Positions 11,016 through 23,700 of a stretch of 64,000 bases of DNA are shown here, piece after piece. Under the pieces are notes generated by a model. It was not told where the DNA came from. It made no database searches and saw only the letters and a program-made list of their open reading frames with translations. The position numbers and the translations under genes are program-made. The stretch's first letter is position 1; the number at the start of each line of letters is the position of its first letter. Origin of the DNA: Takakia lepidozioides (lineage: Eukaryota > Streptophyta > Takakiopsida > Takakiales > Takakiaceae); assembly GCA_030704615.1 (NCBI GenBank), contig CM060733.1:72540001-72604000 (forward strand), in the 5' to 3' direction.

Positions 11016-12028
11016 TGTCGCGCGGCTTTTACTCACCCATCCCTTCGCTATTCGAGGCGAAAACTCCAAGATTGAAGAGTTGGAAATCTCTAAGTACTCA
11101 GCCCGCGCAGAACAATCAGTCATGACCTACAGCTAGTGTATCATGGGGGTGTTTCCTATTTGTTTCCCTTTTGGTATTCAGGTTAACTATCTTACCATTG
11201 ATAATTAAGTATCAGTTTGCTTTATCAATCTATTGGATTCCATCAATTCATCCATTCATTCCACAGCTTCACTCAGATCTCTCTACACAGTGTATTTGTA
11301 TCGTAAAAGTATCCGATTATGATTTATCAGGTATCAGGCCGAAGCCATTGTGTCTCTAATCTGCTCTACAATATCATTACAGCCTTGCCTATATCAAGCA
11401 TCTACTCATCATCTCTCTATCTTCACTTCCGTTCCTCATCTCTACCCGATCCCCTCTCCTCTATCACCAAGAAGTCCTCCTCCGAATCCTCTCCCTCTCT
11501 CCCCCGTTTCTCCCTTTATCTTCCTATCCGCGGTTCTAACCGTTTCCCTCACTAACCGTCGTCTGTGAACTAACATGTTCCCTTCGCAGGTGTTGTTCCC
11601 CACAGTTGTTCCCTGTCCTACTCTTCGTTCCCTATGATCGTGACAGCTGTGTCAAGCTGAGACTGGCTGTGTGAAACTGTGACGGGCTGTGACTGGCTGT
11701 GTTTGGCTGTGTCGGGCTGTGACTGGCTGTGTGGCTGTGCCGGGCTGTGTCGGCTGTGTCGGCTGTGTCTGCTCTGACGACTGTGACGGCTGTGTTGGCT
11801 GTGTCGACTGTGACGGGCTGTGTTGGCTGTGTCGGCTGTGACGACTGTGACGGGCTGTGTTGGCTGTGTCGGCTGTGACGACTGTGACGACTGTGACGGG
11901 CTGTGTAACCCCCCTCTACAGTGCGCTGCTGTCACCCCTAAGGCTCCTGTTGGTCTCAGTCTGTGCAAAAATTAAGGGTACCATACAGATCCCGTATAAG
12001 TGTCTAGGTCCCCTACAGTCCTCTAACA
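11016..12028 (-). repeat. 5' LTR of A1 (1013 bp)
   Basis: Plus-strand ends TGTCGCGCGG and CCTCTAACA. It contains the GGCTGTG minisatellite at about 11640-11915, longer than in the 3' LTR. Its outer end (12028) abuts the ORF3 interior of A2 directly. Confidence 0.85.
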
Positions 12029-12035
12029 GAAGAGA

Positions 12036-15000
12036 GTGAGAGGAATGGAGGAAATCAGGGTGAAGAGCACCACAATTCTGCAGAAACAAACGATTGCTAC
12101 CCCACAGGCGATACAGATACTGAAGGAGCTGAGATTGCAAGGATTGCAAAGCATAGATTGGACATTACACCATAGACAGTACATGTTACAATTTTTGCAG
12201 AACTTTGAGCCAAGGACAGGAACAACAACGGTGAAGGGAGTTGAATTAGTAATTACTCCCCTATACCTCCAGCAATTGTTTCGATTGCCAGCAGGTCAGG
12301 TGCATGTGGAGGAACACAGGGCAAGACTGCAAATAGGGGACTTATTCCAAGAAGGGAGTTTCTTTAAAACTCAGGGTTATGCTTGTACAAAGGCTGTGTA
12401 CCCAGGGCTAAAGGAGATAGACCAGGTATTGAACGTTCTGATTGCCATGAAACAGAACCAACAGTATTTGAGCAGATCCTTCACGGAGGAAATACTCAAA
12501 GCCCTGAAAGGACAAGAGGTAGAATGGGCGGACATAATGTACAACGCACTGGTAGAGGAGATGAAAAGATTACAAGGTAATACCGCAAAGTCTCCTATCA
12601 TAGTATCTGGCCCAATCATTGCTCAAATAATTCTTGATTCTGGCATACTTGATGCGCAAGAAAGAAAGGAGATGGGAGTGTTTGAGCCAGAAACCACTGC
12701 AATGGAAGAGCAAGGCTCTTCACATAGTGAGGGTGGACTAGCAGGGCAACCCGAGACTAAGAGGCAGAGACGGGGAAAGACTATACTGGCGGATCCACTG
12801 GCTTCACGGATTCCACATGATAATGTTTCCCAAGCTCATGTGCAGGAAGGGGCACAGCAGCACAGAGAACTGCTATTACTAGAAGCAGGACCTTCAGAGA
12901 GGGAGGAGGAAGTTACTTCAGTATCACAACCATCACAACCAGCTGATTGGCTTGTCACAAGGTTACAAGTTGTCCATGCAGCTCAACCAGAAATAATTGA
13001 TTTGGAAAGAGAAAGGTTAGATATTCCAACTACAGAACAGATAGTGGCAGAAATTGAGAAGGGGAACCTTCTCTATGAATATTCTGGTCTGGTCAAGGAG
13101 ACAGAGATTCCAGAGGTGCAACAGTTGCCCAAGGGAAATCCTGAGTTGCATATAATACACACACCTGTGTCGGAGGTACCACAGGCAGAAGGTCATGACA
13201 CTGTAGCACCGGTGATAGATGAAGTGGTTCAGGAAGAAAATCCGGTGGGACAATGGCCTGAGTGGTTCGTGAGACATCACACTGTTGAGGATCAGGAGGA
13301 ACAGCAGCAACCTCACCATGATGACCCTCAACAGGCAATGCTGATGAGTTCCATAGGTAGGCACTTAATTTGTTAGGGACTTATGTCAAATCCCATGTTC
13401 CAACTACCCAATTGACAGCCTTGAGAGAAGAACTCAGGAAGGAGTTTGAGGCTCGACTAGCCACTGAGTGTGCAAACAAGGTCGATGAAGAGGTCACTCT
13501 CAAAATGCAGCAGGACTTGGAAAATACAGAAGCGGCTTTGCAATTGGCCAAGGAACAATTGATTGAGGCAGGCCTCGCGCAAGACCTGTTGCACGAAGCA
13601 CATAAGCAACAGCTATACCAAATGCAGGTGCAGCATGAAAGCAAGTTGCAAGAAGTGAATACACTACATACGGAGTTGCAGACAGTGCATGACAGCATGG
13701 CCATACAATGTGCTACATTCACAACTATGCTTGACCAATCTACAAAAGAAATAAACAGTCAAGCGGAAAAATGTACGAAGGCAGAAGAAGAGAATGTTGA
13801 GCAAATGAAACTCATTGTCGATATGAAGAATACAATCTGTCGCAATGAGGATACTTTCAAGCGATACAGGCAGGTTGAAGCTGATCAAGATAAGCACATC
13901 GTGGAGTTGCAACAATCGCTCATGGCCAATAGAACTGAAATCACGGTCACTAACAAGGCTTGGAAGAAAGCTAATAATCTACTTGTTGCCTATGCGAATT
14001 TGGTTGAACCTCATGCGAAGCGCATGGAGGCCTTACAACAGCAGTTAGAAGTGTACAAACTAAGAGAGGAGCACACTCTCAGGGGAACCACAAGCAACTT
14101 GGTGGATAACAGCCTTATGCAGGTCTGGTTAGCACAAGGGCCAGTGGAGGGCAAAGCACCACGAAAGCTCACCCAAAGCGAGATGAATGAGCTCAGACTG
14201 CAAGTGCAGAACATTGCCACAACTACTATAGACAATGTCTATAGTAGAATAGCAGAGTTACAGGAGGATGTAGACGGACTGCAGACTCAAGTGGAGGACC
14301 TCACTTCAAACATAGACAAAAGAGTCTATATCCCTCAGGAACAGCTAATGGCTTCTTATTTACAAGCCAAAACTTTGGCTTTTCAGTCTTCACAGGAGGT
14401 GCAGGAAATGCCAATGATACAAGAGCCAGTACCACCAACACCACAACAAGTCACTGTACCAGTAGCTGAACCTGTTGTTACTACAACCACACCGCAGACA
14501 CCACAGCCTGAGGTATGGGGCAATGCTGCTTTTAACCCACCTAAAACTCCAGCTGCAAGGGAGTACAGTAGGGCTATGATTATGCCCTTCAACCAAATTC
14601 CCATCATGTTGGATTTGGCTTGGAAATAATTTAGTCCTCCGCAGTCATTCGCACATTACTACCAAATCATGCGCATTTGGCTGCCAGTGGCAACTAGGAC
14701 TAAAGTTCTTCCGAACAATCGACCAATTGAGGATCATCACTTTGCACAGTACTGGCATGAGGCAAGTACCATGTTGAGGGAATTAATTGCTTTCCAGGTT
14801 GTACATGGATTCATTTATACCAAGACCAAGGAGGTAGCAAGTATTGTCATGGGATGCGGGTTATACTACGCTGCTTGTTTTCTGGTACGTTATCACATTG
14901 AGCAACAAAAGATGCAAGCGCGCTTTCTGAGTTATTCCAGTGGGGATCATTGGATCTTACCTTCAGTGCCACCTCATATGTACCTATATGAGGCAAAAGT

Positions 15001-15577
15001 TATGATGCAAAAGGATTCTCAAATTCGTTCATGGTTTCAAGCGGCCTGGAACAATTTGTCAACACAGAAATTCGGCATTGATGATATTTTCTATAAGGGA
15101 CATGTGGCATGGAAATACTTGCACGCTGCACAAGTAATTGGTACCCCACTCACCTGGACAGACAAGGAGCTCAGTGTCTACACCAATTTTGCTGTTCAGC
15201 GGTTACACCAAGTTGTAAAATATAAACTTCCAGACATGGTAGGACAACATTGTATGCCCCAGAGGATTCCATAAAAAGTTCGAAAATTAAAACACCTGAG
15301 AGGCGATGAGGATTCTGATACAACTGTTTCTTCACCGAATTCTTTTGACATGGGAGAAGACTATGCAATTCAGATGGCAGAGAAGAAGCGACGGGGGTCT
15401 CCTATGCCTGAAAGGTTACCTCGATATCAGCCTCCAGAGGGCCTCACTTATCCAGGTAGTGTTCAAACATCTCCGTCAACCAGAGACAGACCTTGGGCTC
15501 GTACACACAGTCCGCCACGAAACTCTCAACGTCAGAAAGGTGCTCACTCACAAAGGTTTGCTAATCGCAATCAGTAA
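12036..15577 (+). pseudogene. ORF3 of A2 (coiled-coil protein), broken
   Basis: Colinear with ORF3 of A1 but with 100-odd extra N-terminal residues (starting near MEEIRVKSTTILQK). Frames 12036-13376 and 13370-14629 are separated by a frameshift near 13360, and a TAA ends the second at 14629; the third segment 14669-15274 ends at a TAA (CAA in A1), while the codon that is TAG in A1 is CAG here. The conserved tail continues to 15577. So each copy carries different lesions, and the intact ancestor must have extended to the tail. Long coiled coil in 13.4-14.2 kb. No enzymatic motif seen. Confidence 0.75.
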
Positions 15578-15598
15578 ACCATGAGGACACGACTTTTT

Positions 15599-15612
15599 GA
15601 GAGGGGAAGGGG
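15599..15612 (+). promoter_or_regulatory. Polypurine tract of A2
   Basis: GAGAGGGGAAGGGG three bases before the LTR start TGTTAGAGG, identical to the tract in A1. Confidence 0.75.
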
Positions 15613-15615
15613 TAA

Positions 15616-16256
15616 TGTTAGAGGACTGTCTGGGACTTAGACACTTATACGGGATCTGTAGGGTACCCTTAATTTTTGCACAGACTGAGACCAACAGGAG
15701 CCTTAGGGGTGACAGCAGCGCACTGTAGAGGGGGGTTACACAGCCCGTCACAGTCGTCACAGCCGACACAGCCCGTCACAGCCATCACAGTCGTCACAGC
15801 CGACACAGCCAGACACAGTCAGCACAGCTCGTCACAGCCCAACACAGCCATCACAGCCAACACAGCCCGTCACAGCCGACACAGCCACATAGCCAGTCAC
15901 AGCCCGACACAGCCAAACACAGTCGCACAGCCAATCACAGCCCATCACAGTTTCACACAGCCAGTCACAGCTTGACACAGCTGTCACGATCATAGGGAAC
16001 GGAGAGCAGGACAGGGAACGACTGTGGGGAACAACACCTGCAAATGGAACATGTTAGTTCACGGACGACGGTTAGTAAGGGAAACGGTTAGAGCCACGGG
16101 TAGGAAGATAAAGGGAGAAGCAAGGACTGAGTAGGGGGCTTTTTGGGGGATGATTCTTGGAAGCACGTCAGGAGAGAGAGAGGATCGGGCGGAGAGTAAG
16201 AACGGAAGCAAAGATGGAGAGCACGGTGAAGGAGGAGAGATGATTAGTAGATGCTT
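15616..16256 (+). repeat. 3' LTR of A2, first part (interrupted by B)
   Basis: Begins TGTTAGAGGACTGTC and includes the minisatellite at about 15735-15985. It stops at ...gatGCTT, where retroelement B begins; the continuation GCTTgttatatg resumes at 27164. Confidence 0.85.
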
Positions 16257-18432
16257 TGTAGTGTGAAAAGAAGGGGCGTGAATCCCCTTCTGTATAATTC
16301 TAATTGTGCTCCCCTCCATTGATTGCGGAGCAAGAGGAAAGAAGCGTTCTTTCTAATCTGTCCAACTGTCGTCACTTGGCTGTGGGTTTCCCTCAGCTCC
16401 TCCGTGATCAGAGTTCAAGCAATCCTCATCCACGCCGCAGCGGAAGGGAAGACATGGATGGGGAGTCAATTTGTTGTTCACTCTTGGTTCTACCTTTTAC
16501 ACAACATCCCCTATCAGCAGGTACAGCACCAGCTATGCTGGTGCGATGTATTCAGTGATGCAAATCAGCCCAATGGCAGCGGTAAACACAATCCTTTATG
16601 TGAAGCCCACTTGAGCAGTGACAGGTCGGAAATCCCCTTTTTGTAGTGGTGACACAGATTTAGGAGGAGGCAGCTCAGATCTTCATGGTCTGCAGGGGCA
16701 CTGGTTTCTTTCAGGTTTCAGGTTTTCTTCATCTCATCTCCCCAAATTGGCCAACCCCCCCCAACAGCCCTTTTGAATTTGCAGCTCTCTCCTTACCCAA
16801 ATCCCATTTTTCACTCTCTCTCTTTCTTTTCCCTTTTTTCTGTTTCACTATCTCTGTCTATGTCCCCAGGTTCCCCACTATTTCACAGCAGCAGATCTGT
16901 CATGTAATGTGAATGCACACGCTGCTAGGCATCCAGTGCGGCCAGCCTTGAAGTCATCCTCGGTCTCTCAAGACACAACCATCCCATCCCTCAGTCTCTC
17001 TCTCTCTTCCTTTTTCCAATGACCCATCGCTCAAACAGCTCTCATCTCTTTTGTCAGACTTCAACCCAAATACCCCAACATCCCTCTTTTCCCTTCAACT
17101 GTGGGGACGCAGTTGTTCAGATCCTGATCCCATAGTGAAATCACCTTATCCTTTCCATGTTTTTTGCAACTCCAGCTAACCATCATTGATCTCTCCAAAC
17201 AAACAAGCCAGATCTACATTGGTTCCAGGTTATCACTACACACGGCAGCATGGTGTCCAGGTTTATGACACTGAATCAGAATGCAAGAATGAAGACAACA
17301 GTGACCATTCTGAATTCAGTGACGAACAGGCTCTCTCTTTCTCTCTCTCTTCACTTATTTCTCTCACTGTTATCACAACATCAGGTGCATCCATCCTTTC
17401 CACGTTCTGGTCTGAAGTCCAGAGTCTCCATTCCCATTTCAAAAACTTTTTCTTGTCACATGTCTCTACCTTTTCTCTTCTGCCAAGATGGCAGTCCTAA
17501 ATCTACCAAAGCAATTTCTAAGTCCACCCAAAAAGAAGCCTCTGTTCATCGACTTATCTGTTTTTATCCACTAGTGAAGCGGCGGGTCTGCCTGTCAAGG
17601 TGGTACCTTGCCATCGCCCGTCAGCAGCCACTTCAACCCTTTCTCTTTGTCTTGATTCCAGACCTTATGACGCCATGATGGCTCCCCTTCTTCACTTGGA
17701 CCATCCTGTGGCCTGACAACCAGATTACGCTATGCAATTCTTCCTCTCGAATTGGCCTGGTCCTATAACAAGGAGACACAAAGCAGCTAGAAGCTTAATG
17801 ACAGAGAACCTGAGATACCATACAGCCAGAACTCCACATGCTTTACCTCCCCCCCATTGATTGTGCCCAGACTCTCTTCCCTGTGCTTTCAGCAGCTGGC
17901 CTTTTCCTTGCTTGCTCATCTGCCCATAACTATCATCTTCAAGGCACTGGCGGCAGTGGTGGTGCGCCGCTTTCCTTACATGCTTCTATCTCTTGGAATT
18001 GATCATCACTACGAGAGAGGCGGCACCGCTTCTTTCTACACAGAATACCAAGCAGAGGCGTCTTAATGCCGCTTCCTAAGCCAAGCAAGATCCCACCGCG
18101 CAGGTACAACCTCCTAACACAGGCTGCCCTGCCGACACCACTGCTTGCAACAGCCGCTACGAGCCATCCGTCGTCTTCCTCTTCGTTTTTCTCAACCCGC
18201 GATCTTTTAGGTCAAGAACCAGTGATGAAAACGTTCATCGCATGGATGAAAATGTGTACCGTCATGACTTAGCCATTTTCTCCTGGCAAAGCATAAGTTC
18301 AGTGCGCTCATGAAATTACCTACATGAAGGGATACATCCTTTCTGCAGTTGGGATGACGGGCACTCCGTCATAGTGATGTAGGTCGTAATGGTAAACATA
18401 TGTAATGTTCTCTCCCCTGCATTCACACTACA
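16257..18432 (-). repeat. 3' LTR of B (2176 bp)
   Basis: Plus-strand ends are TGTAGTGTGAA and TTCACACTACA, a perfect 11-bp terminal inverted repeat. Nearly identical to 25019-27163. It carries an extra ~20 bp near 16515-16535 that creates an inverted repeat (GCACCAGC/GCTGGTGC). No convincing gene inside: open frames there are repeated verbatim in the other LTR and show no domain. Confidence 0.85.
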
Positions 18433-18443
18433 TATGTAGTGTG

Positions 18444-18454
18444 TCTCCCTTTTT
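18444..18454 (-). promoter_or_regulatory. Polypurine tract of B
   Basis: Element strand AAAAAGGGAGA. Eleven bases separate it from the LTR TG, where direct contact is usual; those bases plus the LTR start form the 20-bp palindrome CACACTACATATGTAGTGTG. Confidence 0.55.
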
Positions 18455-20763
18455 AAGTGTCAAGGTCCTCACTGACCACCTTCACTGGCTGATCACACAC
18501 TGGTGGTACGAAGGGTTTCAAGTCCCTCCTACTTCTTGTCCATTCCTTGTTTGCCCCATCTCTTAGCCTGCATCTGCGTGCAACTTCCCCTGTCCTTGTG
18601 GTGTTTCCTGCATCTTTGTACCCCAAAAAGTCATAAGGTCCCTCCCATGGAGATGTCATGGAAGATCTCTTTCCAGGCCTCAACATCATAACCTTGCTGT
18701 TTTCCATCAACTTGCAGTAGGTATGCCCAGTTTGATGCCTCCTTTCATAATCCCTTGCCTGTTGCCGCTGCCCTTTCTTCACATTTTTTCGCAGCTTTGC
18801 CTTCATCTCTGTGAGAAGCTGGATTTTCTGCTGCATCATAAGTGTGACCTCTGCTACAGATCCATCAGAATTTACTGGTGTTGTAAGAAAATGCAACCTG
18901 TTGTCAATTCCCAGCCTTGGAATTCTACCAGTAAGTACCTGAAAAGGTGAGAATCCAGTGGAAGCATGGACACCCATTCTGTAACCAAACAGGGCCTTAT
19001 AGAGATTCTGATCCCATTCAGTGTCGTTTCCAACTCCTAGGGTGGTGATGCTCTGTTTGAGAGACTTAATGACCCTTTCCACCATACCGTTACACTGAGG
19101 CCAGTAGGGGGCGCTATGCTCCCTCTTTATACCGTATTCGTGGCATGTATCTTCAAACTCACCTCCCCACTCTGTGCCATTGTCAGTGAGCAACGTATGT
19201 GGGCAGCTATACCTGTCAATTACTTCTTCCTCAAGAAAGCGGGCAGCAAGGGCTGCTGTATGATCTGCCACTGGTGCAGCTTCTATCCATTTTGAGAAGT
19301 GATCGATTGCCACCAGAAAGTACTGATTGCCCCTGCTGGTTATAGGTAATGGTCCTGCCGTGTCAATTGCAACTCTGAAAAACAGATCTACTACTGGAAT
19401 GCTGTGAAGTTTTGAGCTACCTGAGCGCAACACTCCGTTCTGTTTGGCCATCTGACATTTACCACAGCCCTTGAGAACTTTCCTGATGAGTTTTGTTCTA
19501 TCATGCCAGAAATAACGTCGGCATATCTCCTCTTGAGTTCTTCTGACTCCAAAGTGGCCAGTGGCTTCATGTACTTCAGTGATTATTGCCCCTCTGTCAG
19601 TTCTTGGTGGAACTACCCTTCCATCAAAGTAGACCTCACCTTTGAGATAGGAGTACTGCCTTGCCCGCCTCTTGGCTCTCGTGCTCTCCTCTTTTGTCAG
19701 GTAGTCATTGACTTCTCCAAAACATAAGAGGTGCATGACTTCCACATCATCAAGCACATCAGGTTGCCTTTCCTCCTTAACAGCTGCTGTATGCTGGTCA
19801 GAGCTGATGAGAGAGCTTTTCCCCCATCTTTCAGCCTCACGTAATAATGACATCTGAGTAGCTTTGGTGGGTGCGGTCCATGGTACCCAGTCCCCTTCAT
19901 CAATCTTGTTGCAAGAAGAAGTGTCTGGTTCTGAACCACTTGTTCCATCACTGTCTGAAGAACAAAACGTCTTGGTGGAACACTCACCCCCCATGTTTTC
20001 CTTGGCTGGGCATTCTGATGAGGAAGTCACCCGCGTTCTTCTTGTAGTTGGAGTGCTTGTCAAGTCTTGAAGGAATGGTGTCTCTTGCAAGCTTCCCTTT
20101 TCATTGTTCGATCTCTCTTCCACAAGTTCACAGGCTGGATGTACCTCGCTCAGCTCCTTATCACGAGCACGAGATCCTCGGGTAATCACATGGATGGTGG
20201 GACAAGAGGGCATCAGATGCTCCCTTTCCTTGTTGCTGATTGCAGTAGCCTCTATCCTTCCTGCACCCTTATCCTTCCAAATACCCTCCCTTACCAGATT
20301 GACAGAGCTTGATTGATCAATACCCTTTCCTTGTTTTTTTGTAGCAAAAGTCTGTGCAGCAAAAGTCACCCTCTTTCCTTCTCCATCTGGCATTATGCCT
20401 GGTTTCAGTTCTCCCTTCAATATGCCATGATCCTTGGTCAACATTCTACCTGTGGAAGGTCTTACTATGCCCGGAACGAACTCAAATGAAAAGTCACCAA
20501 GTAAGTCTATGCCTATGTGGTGCTCTGAGTACAGCCACCAATATGGATCTAGATCTGTTTCCAAAGAAAAATGACTTCCCAACAGTATTTTCTTGAAGTG
20601 CCAAAGGCCCCATACACATGCATAGTACTCTTCTCTTTTGCAAATCATCTCCCCTTTTTCACTGCTATACCCTACTTGCCTATGAGCTTCTTCTCTCAAC
20701 TCCTCCTTACCCTCCTTAAATTGAAATAACGAAGCATTGATGGCACCCCTATCCCAAGCTAGC
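18453..20763 (-). CDS. B pol, second frame: degenerate RNase H-like domain and integrase
   Basis: This frame lies +1 relative to the end of gag-pol and overlaps it; in frame it is open upstream past the TTG-started segment at 20699. The N-terminal part resembles a second, degenerate RNase H/connection unit (REEYYACVWGLWHFKKILLG, then LETDLDPYWWL). A long Ser/Glu-rich linker follows, then the integrase: zinc-binding H..H...CGKCQ, catalytic AIDTAG, TDNGTEW and the Glu in VERVIKSLK. No chromodomain recognised. Integrase would insert the cDNA in the nucleus. Expression must need frameshifting, or the +1 shift is a mutation. The rest is intact. Confidence 0.8.
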
Positions 20764-23700
20764 TTAAGAAGATAGGCTCCATCCCTCTTTCTCCCTTCTC
20801 TTTTCTGACTGTACAGAGAAGTAGAGTATACCTTCCTCGGTTTCCTCAGCTGGTCCCACTGGATACCTGCTTAGTGCATCTACGTTAGCATGCCTAGCAC
20901 CTGCTCTGTGAACAATTTTAAACTCAAAATCTTGTAACATCATGATCCATCTACCCCTGCGTCCATATGCGTCACTTACCGTTGCCAACCACTCCAGTGG
21001 TTTGTGATCAGTCCTGATTACAAAAGGGGTTCCATACAGGTACTGCCGAAAGTGTAATACTCCCCACACCAGGGCATAGCATTCACCTTCCATAGGGTGA
21101 TATTTGCGCTGAGCATCAGATAGTACCTTACTGGCGTATGCAATGACCCTCTCCTTTTTATACTCCTTTTGTGACAAGACTGCCCCTACTCCTTTGATGG
21201 ACCAATCAACATCCAAGACGAACGGTCTTGAGAAATCTGGTCTTGCCAGGATGGGAGCAGTTACCAACTTCACCTGTAAGGCAGAAAAGGCGTTTTGTGC
21301 CTCTGCACTCCAGATAAACTTCACATCCTTTTTGGTTAGAGTGAACAACGGTACTGCCACTCCAGCATATCCTTTGACATAGGGCCTATAGTACCCTGTC
21401 ATGCCTAAGTAGCTTTTGAGAGCAGTGTGGTTTTTTGGCAAGGGAAACCTTTCAATAGCAGCTATCTTATCTGGATCAGGCCACGTTCCCTCTTCAGAGA
21501 TCACATGCCCAAGGAATACCAACTGTAAGTTGGCAAAGTAACACTTGTCCGGATTGAGCCTAAGATTGGCCTTTCTAACCTTGCTCAATACTCTCTTTAT
21601 ATGTCCCACGTGATCTCCCCAGTCCTTGCTATGGATATTGACGTCATCTACAAAAACTTTAGCGCAATCTTTGATTTCTTCCTTGAGAACCCTATTCATC
21701 GTTCTCTGAAAGGTAGCAGTGGCATTTTTTAGCCCGAATGGCATGACTAGCCATTCATACAATCCCTTCTTTGTGATCACTGCTGTTTTGCCTATGTCTC
21801 GGTCGTCCATTTTGATCTGCCAAAAACCAGATTGTAAATCCAGCGCAGAAAACCACTTGGCTTTCCCCAACTGGTTTAAAACATCCTGAATCAATGGCAT
21901 AGGGTAAGAGTCCCTTCTGGTTAAACGGTTTACTGGCCTAAAATCACCACAAAACCGCTTGGATCCATCCTTTTTTGGTGGAAGGGTAACTGGACACGAC
22001 CATTCTGAGCTACTCTCTCTCATCTTGCCTTGTGAGATCAAAGTCTCAATTTGTCCTTGGACCTCGTCTTCCTCCCATTCTGATAGGCGGCTGGGACGAC
22101 TTCTGCAAGGGGGAAAACCTTGTGTGTCAATTGTGTGTTCCACCTCACTGCAGTATCCCAAGTCAGCCTTGCTAAGAGCAAAGCATTCCTGGTTTGCTTT
22201 CAGCTCTTGTTCAAGCTCTATCCTATGTTCTGGGGCCAGTTCTGGGTTGATGTGCAGTCTGGATTTCAGACTTCTCCAACGACTCTCCATTTCTTCCTCT
22301 TGACTGGGTTCCCAATTTTTTTTCTCCACCTGGCTTACAGAGTTAGCCATTCTCTGTCCTTCCTCTTGTGTGACAACCTGATTCCAATCATGGAAGTCAT
22401 CCTCTATTTCTAGGTTGTTGTTCCCTAGTTCACCATTCCAAGCTTTCTGGTAAGCTTCCTGTATTATGGCAGCAGCCATGCTCTTATGGGTCTCTTCCTG
22501 AAGGAGTTCAGACATCCCTTGGTCCTCGAACAAGTCCTCCCCTAGGTTGACCTCGTCTATTATTTCCTCAACATCCCTCAGTGCTGTTTCTACCTCCTTA
22601 CTCTCCTCAGAGCCTCCCATCTCCTCATCTTTATCAGATTTAGAGGTGTCAGAACCTGAGGATGCTTCCTCCGTGTCCTCATATTCTTCCTCTGGTTTTC
22701 TTTTCTTCTCCCACAAGCCTAGGTACTGTTCATCTGACGTCAGGGTTAAGACATTACCTGCTGACGTACTGCTTGCATATCTCATTCTACTCTCGACCCC
22801 TCTATGGTAGGCTGTTTTGGTAACTGCAGGCTCATTATAATTGATGGTGTGCAAAGGGAAGTGAGCAAAATCCTTTCCTGGCCCATAGCGTACGCGAATT
22901 GTTTCAGCTTCGGTGTCCACTACAGCGCCAAACTTTTTGAGAAAGTCTAATCCCAGCAGCATGTGATATGTATCCGTGTTCACCACCATAAAGGACAAAC
23001 GATTGGTCAGTTCTCCTACTTTGACCTTGATGTCCTCAAGTCTGCCCATTGCAGTCTCAAGAGCACCTGAGGCTACTCTGTAATTTACATCCTTACTAGT
23101 AATGACAGATCCCATCAAACCAAGATCCCTGACTGTACTAGCTGATATTACAGAAAGCATGGCACCAGTGTCAATCTGGCCTAATACTTGGTAATCTCCC
23201 ATTGTAATCATTACATGAAGCGCTTTAACCTTACCTGTATAAGCATACGAGATCGTGGGCTCAGCGTGTGCTGAGTACAAAGGCCTTGGTACATCCTTCA
23301 CAACTTCTACACTGTGAGTTGTCTCCCTTTGTTGGACCATTGCTCTTTCCACCACTTTGACCAGCCCTTTTAATTTGTCTAGCTCTCCGGGCACAGTCAT
23401 GATCAGGTCCATGGGTGACAACGATATTCTCCCTTTGTAGAAGTGGTTCAAGATTCTGGATTTCGTACCTCCTTCTATAGCATTCTTGAAATTGTTCTTT
23501 GGGTAGATTTCACTCTTGGTCTTGCTTGGCTGTTCACTGCTCTCACTATTCCTTTCTGGTGACCCTGTAGGTTCAACAATCGGACTCTGGACAGGTATGC
23601 GTGTCCTTGGAAGTCTGACTTCATTGATACTATTTCGTGACATCAGATCTGTCATCTCTGCGAGTACATCATCCTCATCATCATAGAACACATCTACAAA

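Larger units (their letters stand above)
1243..12028 (-). mobile_element. Ty3/gypsy-type (Athila/Tat-like) LTR retroelement A1
   Basis: The element reads on the minus strand: 5' LTR 11016-12028, primer binding site, three N-terminal/gag reading frames, protease, reverse transcriptase, an assembly gap, a long coiled-coil ORF (ORF3), polypurine tract and 3' LTR 1243-2215. LTRs run TGTTAG...GCGACA. The RT signature (MPFGLCNAPATFQR, FLDDFSVYS) is typical of the Athila/Tat branch. Gag, protease and RT are broken by frameshifts, so the copy is dead. The bases flanking it (AAATA on the left, GAAGA on the right) are not a target-site duplication, so one junction is rearranged or misassembled. Confidence 0.85.
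12029..16256 (+). mobile_element. Retroelement A2, 5'-truncated, first part
   Basis: The same family as A1 but on the plus strand. Only ORF3, the polypurine tract and the 3' LTR remain; everything upstream of the ORF3 N-terminus is absent. Its 3' LTR is interrupted at 16256 by retroelement B and resumes at 27164-27547. The LTR end then abuts the integrase interior of A3. Confidence 0.8.

Noticed and set aside
16685-18272. Small proteins in LTR B (repeated at 25350-27003)
   Set aside because: Several 60-140 aa frames are identical in both LTRs because the LTRs are; no domain, mutually overlapping frames, C+T-rich low complexity.
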